Notes under the pieces: generated by a model
Told to the model about the DNA's origin: nothing
Seen by the model: only the letters and a program-made list of their open reading frames with translations
The model's database searches: none
Position numbers and translations under genes: made by a program
Virus record (IMG/VR): IMGVR_UViG_3300030098_004363
Coordinates: 1 to 64,000 of that record
Source: a virus
DNA length: 64,000 nt
Reading direction: 5' to 3' (one strand)
In this document: piece by piece, positions 58,343 to 64,000 of the stretch
Position numbering within the stretch: the stretch's first letter is position 1
How the letters are laid out: each line of letters begins with the position of its first letter

Positions 58343-59008
58343 CTAGCCGGTTATATCGCTATAGTCAACCATATTAGTTGAGTAACTAACGAAGTTGAAT
58401 AGGATAACTGCTTCACCGGGAACAGATCTTGATGGTCTTGCAGCGTCATCTGGGCTATCAGCTTTAGAGTTGTCGATACTGTTATGGTTGTATCGTGTTC
58501 CTCTATTTGTGATGCCAGCCTTAGCTGTACCATCGCTCTGCAACAAGCCTCCGCCAAATAGGTCGAAGATAGTTGTCGCCCATGTACCCTTTTGGTATAC
58601 ACGTTCTGTAAAGTGAAGATTACCAGCACGTCTTGCAGTAGTATCACTACCGGGAATGGAAAGAATTCCACCAGTACCAGATACTCCGCTAATTAAAGTT
58701 GGAGAACCGCCTCTAATCAAAAAGCCCGTGTCAGTTGAAGATCTAGTAACTGCTCTTCCGTTAGGATTATAAGCAAGTGTACCGTCAGATCTTGCTGTGG
58801 TGATTCCGATCTCATTGGCAGTACCAGTATTGGCTTTAACCATTGAACCGTAATCATCAGCACCTTTAACAATGTCAAGGATGCTTTTGTTTGTGTGACG
58901 AGAGCTGCCGATGTTACCACCGTGCATGATTACGCCACCATCGTTGTCTGCTATACCATCGGAAGTTGAACTTTCGCTGATATAATACTTATGTGTGCTT
59001 GTTGCCAT
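58343..59008 (-). CDS. Gly/Ser-rich virion structural protein (predicted)
   Basis: 221 residues rich in Gly, Ser, Thr, Asp and Asn, low in Cys and with no membrane segment. The C-terminus ends AVILFNFVSYSTNMVDYSDITG. The composition and the flanking GTGTATAAT promoter and strong terminator match the 236-residue virion-like protein near 3 kb. A decoration, fibre or tail-associated role is inferred. AGAGAG precedes the ATG. Confidence 0.55.
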   Translation of the reverse strand: MATSTHKYYISESSTSDGIADNDGGVIMHGGNIGSSRHTNKSILDIVKGADDYGSMVKANTGTANEIGITTARSDGTLAYNPNGRAVTRSSTDTGFLIRGGSPTLISGVSGTGGILSIPGSDTTARRAGNLHFTERVYQKGTWATTIFDLFGGGLLQSDGTAKAGITNRGTRYNHNSIDNSKADSPDDAARPSRSVPGEAVILFNFVSYSTNMVDYSDITG

Positions 59009-59080
59009 GTCTATTTCTCTCTATATTTTTATGGCCAGCACTTGTCCTTTTTTTCCTGCGATAAGATTCCTATCCAATAT

Positions 59081-59090
59081 ATTATACACC
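59081..59090 (-). promoter_or_regulatory. GTGTATAAT-type promoter element
   Basis: GGTGTATAAT followed by ATATTGG lies 73 bases before the virion-like gene, at the stop of the DeoC-like gene. It is the same core as at three other places in the window. Confidence 0.55.
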
Positions 59091-59726
59091 ATTTGACAGT
59101 ATATTTTTAGCTATTGAAGAGGAAGTAAATCTAAAACCCTCTATTCCCATATCAGAAAATATATCAAAATACTTTTGTGTTATTCTATTGCTACAAGAAA
59201 TGACTGATATGTCAGTATTTTTCTGTATTGAATGGCAGATAATAGCGTTGTCGCTTGGTTCATCTATTATTGAACCTGTAGAGTTTATAAGAGTGGTTAC
59301 TGTGTTTTTTTCTAAAATTTCACAGACGCTGAGGATTTCTTTTGGTTCAAACAATTTGTATTCAAGAATTGGCCGTAGTACGACCTGATTTTGTTTGCAA
59401 ACGGTTAAGCATGTTTTGAGATCTTCTTCTAATTTTTTCCAGCTTCCCTCTTTTATGTAGCTTGGGTTTAGAACCAAGTCTATAAAAAAAGCTCCATGAC
59501 GTATTGCAAGTAGTATTTCGTGCAATCGTACTTGAGTTGTGCTTATCCCGTAAGGAAAGTCTATAACCGCAGCAAATGTTTGGTCTTTAATAAAATCCTG
59601 CACCCTGCTCATAAATCCGGAAGGCAGGGCAACGCAGTCAACTCCTTGTTCTGAAGATGTAAATATTGTCAGTAAGATGTCATTAAGAGTTGAATCTTGG
59701 CTGTAACAGGCTATTTCGGTAAACAT
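59082..59726 (-). CDS. DeoC-like protein without the catalytic lysines
   Basis: 214 residues. AAVIDFPYGIS, GAFFIDLVLNPSYIKEG and LRPILEYKLFEPKE match the beta-barrel of deoxyribose-phosphate aldolase, including the conserved Asp in FIDLVLN and the Glu in ILEYKL. The catalytic Schiff-base Lys of DeoC (in IKTSTG) is absent (INSTGS here), and the second Lys of the active site is not seen near VISCSNR. It is therefore probably inactive as an aldolase and may bind a ligand or have another reaction. It overlaps the sigma-like gene upstream by 16 bases. Confidence 0.6.
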   Translation of the reverse strand: MFTEIACYSQDSTLNDILLTIFTSSEQGVDCVALPSGFMSRVQDFIKDQTFAAVIDFPYGISTTQVRLHEILLAIRHGAFFIDLVLNPSYIKEGSWKKLEEDLKTCLTVCKQNQVVLRPILEYKLFEPKEILSVCEILEKNTVTTLINSTGSIIDEPSDNAIICHSIQKNTDISVISCSNRITQKYFDIFSDMGIEGFRFTSSSIAKNILSNGV

Positions 59727-60223
59727 TCTCTCAGCTTTTCCAGTGCTATGTTTATGTACCTTCTTGCAGTTTCCCTACTATAATTGTTCCTGTCAGCTAT
59801 TTCCTGCATCGTCATTCTTTCAAAGAATCTTTGATGTAATATATTTTTATATTTTGGAACCAATGTTTCTATTGCTTCCTCCATATTAACAGTTTCATAG
59901 CTTCTTAAGTTTCTGTAATCAGGAGTGTGACTTCCTTCCGACTGTCCATCAATAAAAAAGGCTGTCCTCTTCTTATGCCTATTTATTCTCTGTATTTCTT
60001 TTTTGCACTCCCAATCAATTCTGTTGTACAGAAAGGACGTAAACTTCCTGCCACCATTTGGGTCAAAAGCTTTCATAGCTTCCCAAAGAGCAACCAGTTT
60101 ACATCTTTCTATTTCATCATGAGGTATCGTATTTCTGTATCTTGAACAAACTTTATTCATTATCCTAGTGTTGTCAAGATTGCGATAAGCCTCTAGAAAT
60201 TCACTTTCCGTAACTTCCTTCAT
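59711..60223 (-). CDS. Sigma-70 family-like factor (2)
   Basis: 170 residues. LVALWEAMKAFDPNGGRKFTSFLYNRIDWECKKEIQR is a region 2-like segment, and KNILHQRFFERMTMQEIADRNNYSRETARRYINIALEKLRECL is a region 4-like helix-turn-helix. The two regions are joined by a short linker. It is a second small sigma factor in this window and could read the GTGTATAAT promoters (inference). Confidence 0.7.
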   Translation of the reverse strand: MKEVTESEFLEAYRNLDNTRIMNKVCSRYRNTIPHDEIERCKLVALWEAMKAFDPNGGRKFTSFLYNRIDWECKKEIQRINRHKKRTAFFIDGQSEGSHTPDYRNLRSYETVNMEEAIETLVPKYKNILHQRFFERMTMQEIADRNNYSRETARRYINIALEKLRECLPK

Positions 60224-60497
60224 TAAGTGCTACTTTTCCTTTTAAATTAGAGTCTATAGTTGGACCTTTCAATTCACCGCGAATGTCAACTAACAATCTC
60301 AAAAGTATCGTGTCTCTTTCCCTAGAGTCAAAATACATTGCGTCCATTTTTTTATCCAGCATATCCATCTTCTCTACAAAACTTTTGTCAATTTCTATAT
60401 TCAGCTCAACCTTTTCTTGTTTGAGAAGATAATGAAGACAAAAGGAACTTAATACTATGTTAGCTATTAGAGCTATGCAAAAAATTTTCTTTAACAT
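60201..60497 (-). CDS. Membrane-anchored helical protein
   Basis: 98 residues. KIFCIALIANIVLSSFCLHYLL is one membrane segment or signal anchor near the N-terminus, followed by a charged helix (EIDKSFVEKMDMLDKKMDAMY). The plan resembles a spanin or a membrane accessory protein. AGGTG precedes the ATG. It overlaps the sigma-like gene downstream by 23 bases. The function is unknown. Confidence 0.5.
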   Translation of the reverse strand: MLKKIFCIALIANIVLSSFCLHYLLKQEKVELNIEIDKSFVEKMDMLDKKMDAMYFDSRERDTILLRLLVDIRGELKGPTIDSNLKGKVALNEGSYGK

Positions 60498-60505
60498 GCG
60501 AACAC

Positions 60506-61168
60506 CTATTTTGGTCTAATGCTTTGAATATTCTCATATCCTTTTTCACCAATGATTCCATCCGCAAATCCATAAAAAACAGCCTCTTCAGCGCTGAGAA
60601 GCCAGTCAACTTTGTTTTTTAACTTCTTGGCTATGTAAGACTTAACCTTATCTCTTGTGAGTGACTTGTAGTGCTGTTTGAAAAATTTACCCCTAATACA
60701 CCTATCGGTATATATGTCAAGCATTCTACTGTTTAACTTCTTTTCGTGATCTACCGCAGAGATAACAGCCAAGCTGTTTCCATCAGCAAATACAGAACCA
60801 AAGTGAATCAAAAAATCAGTATCGGGCATAGCTAATCTTAAATCAGAAGCCTGCAATATAACACTACTCATAGAAGAAGCTGTTGAATACGCAACGGTTG
60901 TTACATGACTTGGGCATAGCAATATAGAATCGTATATTGCCATTCCGTCTTGCCAATTACCTCCTATCGTATGCATGTGTATTAACACTTCTTTATTAGG
61001 TTTAATATTTTGAATGATGTGTAGGTTTTTTATAAACGTTGTAGCCATCCTATAATCAACGCCCGGCTCTTCTTCTGCGTTAGAAAAAAAGCCGTGTAAA
61101 TATATTTCTCCAGCTGCGCTATTTAAGCCATAGGAATGTATTTCGTTTATTAAAGAGTCATCGTTCAT
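60506..61168 (-). CDS. clpP: ClpP-like serine protease
   Basis: 220 residues. TVAYSTASSMSSVILQASDLR holds the nucleophile Ser99, FLIHFG the His122, and NKVDWLLSAEEAVFYGFADGI the Asp188, so the full ClpP-type triad is present. The length is close to ClpP. In phages such proteins may act with a host ClpX/ClpA or as a prohead protease. No capsid gene is nearby, so the target is open. Confidence 0.8.
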   Translation of the reverse strand: MNDDSLINEIHSYGLNSAAGEIYLHGFFSNAEEEPGVDYRMATTFIKNLHIIQNIKPNKEVLIHMHTIGGNWQDGMAIYDSILLCPSHVTTVAYSTASSMSSVILQASDLRLAMPDTDFLIHFGSVFADGNSLAVISAVDHEKKLNSRMLDIYTDRCIRGKFFKQHYKSLTRDKVKSYIAKKLKNKVDWLLSAEEAVFYGFADGIIGEKGYENIQSIRPK

Positions 61169-61169
61169 T

Positions 61170-61799
61170 CTAATTTTCGTTTTGAAGAATTAATCCGCCA
61201 AAAATTTCCTTGTCTCTTTCGTATTTAAGAAGTTTATTTAGGTAGCCCTCGTCGTTATCCTCGTTAGTGCTGGCATACTTAACCTCTCCAGTAGGTCTAA
61301 CAAATATTACCCAGTGCTTATCGTAATGTATAGTTTCTTTTATAAGCTCTACGGTATCTTGTGTATACTCATCTACGTCTAGGGTCTTTAAGTCTTCTTT
61401 AATGCTAGAGTTGCATAGTATTGACTCTATGTCTCTCCTAACGTCAGCAAAATTAAAAAGTTTTCCTACCCCTAGAAAAAATCTATACCTACTGCTTATC
61501 TGAAGCAGTTCAACTCCTTCTGCTGTTTCAATTACATTTTGAACAGCTTTTGTTATGTCAAAGTTTGTGTGTCCCATCCAGCAGTCAAACTGGTTTAGAA
61601 CGCTCATCTTGTCGTGCAATTGAGCCATTCCGGTAGGGGTGCTTACCAGCTTTGGTATTTTACTCATAAACTCCAAAGCTTCTTCTATAACGGAACCGTC
61701 CTCGTCTTCTGGGTCGCCTAATGCGTATAGATCTTCAAACAATTCTTCCTCTATTAAATCGTCATCCCATTTTTCCCACGCTATTTTATTAGATGTCAT
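61170..61799 (-). CDS. Hypothetical acidic protein
   Basis: 209 residues, acidic in the N-terminal third (DDDLIEEELFEDLYALGDPEDEDG) and with no recognised family. The rest has a helical middle and a strand-like HYDKHWVIFVRPTGEVKY. AAGGAG precedes the ATG, and a GTGTATAAT element is found 42 bases upstream, so it may be a strongly expressed gene. It is followed one base later by clpP. The function is unknown. Confidence 0.55.
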   Translation of the reverse strand: MTSNKIAWEKWDDDLIEEELFEDLYALGDPEDEDGSVIEEALEFMSKIPKLVSTPTGMAQLHDKMSVLNQFDCWMGHTNFDITKAVQNVIETAEGVELLQISSRYRFFLGVGKLFNFADVRRDIESILCNSSIKEDLKTLDVDEYTQDTVELIKETIHYDKHWVIFVRPTGEVKYASTNEDNDEGYLNKLLKYERDKEIFGGLILQNEN

Positions 61800-61840
61800 G
61801 TTGTACTCCTTACATAGGGAGTTAGTATACTGTCTAAATA

Positions 61841-61850
61841 ATTATACACT
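61841..61850 (-). promoter_or_regulatory. GTGTATAAT-type promoter element
   Basis: AGTGTATAAT followed by TATTTAG stands at the stop of the gene upstream and about 42 bases before the acidic protein gene. It is one of four copies in the window. Confidence 0.55.
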
Positions 61851-62293
61851 TATTTGGTATTTTTTATCACCTTTGTCGGACTCACAACAGGCCCATCATC
61901 TGGGGTAAGACTGGAATGATCTAGCCCAGTAATACTATTAAAAAGACGGATTTTTTGCATGTCTGTAATTCTTTCAACTATTTCGGAAAATAATTTCATT
62001 TCCTCTTCTGTTTCGCACTTGTTTTTGACAAAATCAAAAACATCTGTGACTAAATCTCCGTTAGAAACTTTTTCTAGAAGTTCAGCAAAAGATATATGAG
62101 CGCCTTCTAGTTCAGACCAGTAAACATCTACCCATATATAACCCTCTTTGTCTGTGTGAAAAGATAGCGTGGAAATCCTATCTTCTTCTGGAATTGACAT
62201 TTGTTCTTTTTCAAACTCTTCCTGAATTTTGTCAATTTCATCTTCCAGATCAAACTCTGGCTCTTCCTCTTTCTTTCTAAAAAAGTTAAACAT
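61850..62293 (-). CDS. Hypothetical acidic protein
   Basis: 147 residues. A basic N-terminal tip (FRKKEE) leads to an acidic helix (FDLEDEIDKIQEEFEKEQ), followed by strands (SFHTDKEGYIWVDVYW) and two helices. No family was recognised. AGGAG precedes the ATG. It lies between a glycosyltransferase and the gene with the GTGTATAAT element. The function is unknown. Confidence 0.5.
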   Translation of the reverse strand: MFNFFRKKEEEPEFDLEDEIDKIQEEFEKEQMSIPEEDRISTLSFHTDKEGYIWVDVYWSELEGAHISFAELLEKVSNGDLVTDVFDFVKNKCETEEEMKLFSEIVERITDMQKIRLFNSITGLDHSSLTPDDGPVVSPTKVIKNTK

Positions 62294-63128
62294 TTAAACT
62301 CCTAAATTTGAATGGCATTTCAGTGTGACACCAATTTACATTTTGAAAACCGTACTCTAAGCCATTTAAGTCTATTACTTCGTCGTTAAGATACTTATTG
62401 TTTAAGTATTCTTCTGTGTACGGATACATAAGACCAGCGACCAGAGGAGGGTCTTGGACACAGTTTGTAGCTATACTAAACAGGCAATTCTGTTTGCAGG
62501 CTACCATGTTTTCTTCAGGCACATCTTTCCTGCTTTTACCAGCTATTACGCCCTCCCATTGACGAAGGTAGTCAAAGGGGTATTTGTTTGTTAATTCAGC
62601 CAGTTGTTTTGTTCTGAATACATGTCCATCAAGAGATATGGGGTATCCATAGTTCAGGGTGCTATCCCAATTCTTCCAGTTCCATTTGACAAAGTAGGCA
62701 TTTTCCCCATAGTCCTCCAGATGATACCTTCCGTCTGGCTTCATGTAATACTGGAGTGTTGTGTTCAGGCCGAGCCTAAAAGAAAAGCAAAACACATCGT
62801 CTTCAAATGTGCTTTCTACGTCTTGCCAAGTGATTGGGATTCTTTTATAGAACACGCAATCGTCAACAATGCCACAGATAAAATGACTGCCACATCCATT
62901 GATTGCGTTTTTGAAGTCTGAGACAAAGTCTTGTTCTTGCTGCCAAGCTAAGTTAGGCAATATTTGTTCGGATTGTAATTTTCTGTAACCTTCTTCGTAT
63001 AGAAAATTAGACCCTTTATAGATTATCAATATTTGGTTAAAAAAATTATCAGCGTTAAGCTTTATACTTTCTAAAAGAAGTCTTAGTTGACATGCTCTGT
63101 CTTTTGAGACAATGAGAGCATTTATCAT
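62286..63128 (-). CDS. GT-A-like glycosyltransferase (paralog b)
   Basis: 280 residues. ALIVSKDRACQLRLLLESIKLNADNFF at the start corresponds to IIISRDRPAQLHLLLESLK in the protein near 53 kb, and IYKGSNFLYEEGYRKLQ matches in the same way. FICGIVDDCVFYK gives a D-D pair in place of the DxD metal site. It is a GT-A-like domain with a C-terminal part ending ...NWCHTEMPFKFRSLNV. It overlaps the PAP2 gene upstream by ATGA. Confidence 0.55.
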   Translation of the reverse strand: MINALIVSKDRACQLRLLLESIKLNADNFFNQILIIYKGSNFLYEEGYRKLQSEQILPNLAWQQEQDFVSDFKNAINGCGSHFICGIVDDCVFYKRIPITWQDVESTFEDDVFCFSFRLGLNTTLQYYMKPDGRYHLEDYGENAYFVKWNWKNWDSTLNYGYPISLDGHVFRTKQLAELTNKYPFDYLRQWEGVIAGKSRKDVPEENMVACKQNCLFSIATNCVQDPPLVAGLMYPYTEEYLNNKYLNDEVIDLNGLEYGFQNVNWCHTEMPFKFRSLNV

Positions 63129-63802
63129 TCTTTAAGGTTTTCCTTTATGTTTTCCCAGAGTAGCCTACAAACAATCATGGATGCTTCGTTATCGCTAGGA
63201 TAGTGAACTCCTTGTAAAACTCTGGCTTCACCACACATATCTGCAAGCTTATACCACTGAGTTTTGTGTTCAGGGTAAATATCTGACAGTATTTCAGCGG
63301 TTATAGCGCCGTTATGTTGATGTCCAGAAGGATACGAAGGAGTGTGATGCGTATCAGTTTGTAATGTTGATATAACATAACCAAGCTCAGGAGCTAATTG
63401 ATAAGGTCTAGCTCTACCAAACTTATACTTTAGTTTTAGGATTACAGCATTTGTTTGTTTCTGAACTTTTCTTATGAGATCTTCTGGATAGTAAAGATTA
63501 TTCTTTTTGCAGTAGTCAGAGAAAAGCTGAAAGGCATCGTCATCAACTAAGAGAACTAAATTTCTTTCTTCTTCCGTTAGATTCTTTGTCTTTCTCTCAA
63601 GGATTTGCAGATCTATTTTTGTGGAGTCACTGTCGTTAGCTGGCGGAGGTGGAATTAAGTTTTCCCAATCAACAGTGATGAGATCAAGCTCAACATCCAT
63701 ATCTTTCTTGATTCTGTCGGAAGGTTCGTCGGTATATTTTATGGAGTTTATACTCTGCGCTCTAGCTTTAGAGGCTTTTTGCAGGGGGTGTTCTTTATTC
63801 AT
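63125..63802 (-). CDS. PAP2-type phosphatase
   Basis: 225 residues. KYKFGRARPYQL (Lys..Arg132-Pro), PSYPSGHQHNG (Ser159, Gly160, His161) and EARVLQGVHYPSD (Arg194, His200, Asp204) are the three motifs of the PAP2/vanadium-haloperoxidase fold, all complete. No membrane segments are seen, so it is a soluble acid-phosphatase-like type rather than a membrane lipid phosphatase. It may hydrolyse phosphate esters such as sugar or lipid phosphates. Confidence 0.75.
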   Translation of the reverse strand: MNKEHPLQKASKARAQSINSIKYTDEPSDRIKKDMDVELDLITVDWENLIPPPPANDSDSTKIDLQILERKTKNLTEEERNLVLLVDDDAFQLFSDYCKKNNLYYPEDLIRKVQKQTNAVILKLKYKFGRARPYQLAPELGYVISTLQTDTHHTPSYPSGHQHNGAITAEILSDIYPEHKTQWYKLADMCGEARVLQGVHYPSDNEASMIVCRLLWENIKENLKE

Positions 63803-64000
63803 CTGACACGGCTTTCATTATTTTCTGCACGGTAGCATCCCAAGAGAACTCTTTCGATGTATCAATACCAGCTTGATTTATATTTAGTTCATCACTTTGT
63901 TTTAGCTTATGAACAGACTTCATATGCTCTGCAATTTGATCTATCTGCTCGTCGCCAATCTTTGCCCACTGACCTTGACCTTTGAACCAAATGCCGTCTT
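63795..64000 (-). CDS. Glycosyltransferase-like protein, 5' partial (right edge)
   Basis: The minus-strand frame is open to the window edge, giving the last 67 residues of a protein: DGIWFKGQGQWAKIG, then EHMKSVHKLKQS, and the end ...EFSWDATVQKIMKAVSDE. The last part (FSWDATVQKIM) is a typical end of GT4-type glycosyltransferases. It overlaps the PAP2 start by 8 bases. Confidence 0.55.
   Translation of the reverse strand, partial: DGIWFKGQGQWAKIGDEQIDQIAEHMKSVHKLKQSDELNINQAGIDTSKEFSWDATVQKIMKAVSDE

Noticed and set aside
1-64000. tRNA genes, CRISPR arrays, insertion sequences, inteins and group I introns
   Set aside because: None was seen: no cloverleaf-like sequence, regular repeats, transposase-like protein or interrupted gene other than the split polymerase.

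Overview
The window looks like part of the genome of a large tailed bacteriophage (Caudoviricetes), probably from an aquatic environment. The basis is dense head-to-tail coding with ATGA, TAATG and GTGA overlaps, a phage-type replication and nucleotide-metabolism set (PolIII-type alpha subunit in two pieces, primase, DnaB, RecA, SSB, dNMP kinase, dUTPase, class II ribonucleotide reductase, dCMP deaminase, PhoH), two small sigma-like factors, virion-like Gly/Ser-rich proteins and almost no intergenic DNA. Base composition is AT-rich. Clear Shine-Dalgarno sequences (AGGAG, AAGGA) precede many genes. The host cannot be named from the sequence. No terminase, portal, major capsid or tail-tube gene is recognisable, so this is only part of the genome. 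No tRNA, CRISPR array or insertion sequence was seen.

Layout. (1) Bases 1-3203, plus strand: the end of a large Cys-rich protein and two further virion-like proteins, closed by a bidirectional terminator at 3231-3264. Everything after that is on the minus strand, so its transcription runs from high to low coordinates. (2) 3277-5721: a zinc-ribbon protein, a SAP-domain protein with annealing-protein resemblance, a homing-type endonuclease and an unknown. (3) 5708-32798: a glycan locus of about 30 genes with sugar-nucleotide enzymes, glycosyltransferases of several folds, methyltransferases, a StrG-like oxygenase, an N-formyltransferase and two unusual fusion proteins. (4) 32798-51888: sigma factor, SSB, split polymerase with a DnaQ-like exonuclease between the halves, nucleases, primase, helicase, RecA, small zinc-ribbon and HTH proteins, PhoH, dUTPase, a 47-residue RHH-like protein, NrdJ behind a structured leader, and dCMP deaminase. 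(5) 51885-55285: a second small sugar locus with a beta-propeller protein and two thioredoxin-like proteins. (6) 55350-58273: small membrane proteins around an M19 dipeptidase, possibly a non-standard lysis or envelope module. (7) 58343-64000: a virion-like protein, a DeoC-like protein without the catalytic lysines, a second sigma-like factor, ClpP, unknowns, another glycosyltransferase, a PAP2 phosphatase and the end of a further glycosyltransferase.

How the parts fit together. The polymerase core appears to be made from separate DnaE-N, exonuclease and DnaE-C proteins translated from one operon. NrdJ, thioredoxins, dUTPase, dCMP deaminase and dNMP kinase supply dNTPs, and the deaminase ends in a sliding-clamp-type motif. 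The sugar cluster can plausibly assemble an N-formylated, perhaps O-methylated 6-deoxy amino sugar and attach it to a glycan on the virion, the host envelope or another acceptor. A GTGTATAAT motif stands in front of four genes or operons on both strands and is probably a phage promoter element. Functions were assigned by recognising motifs by eye. No database search was possible.
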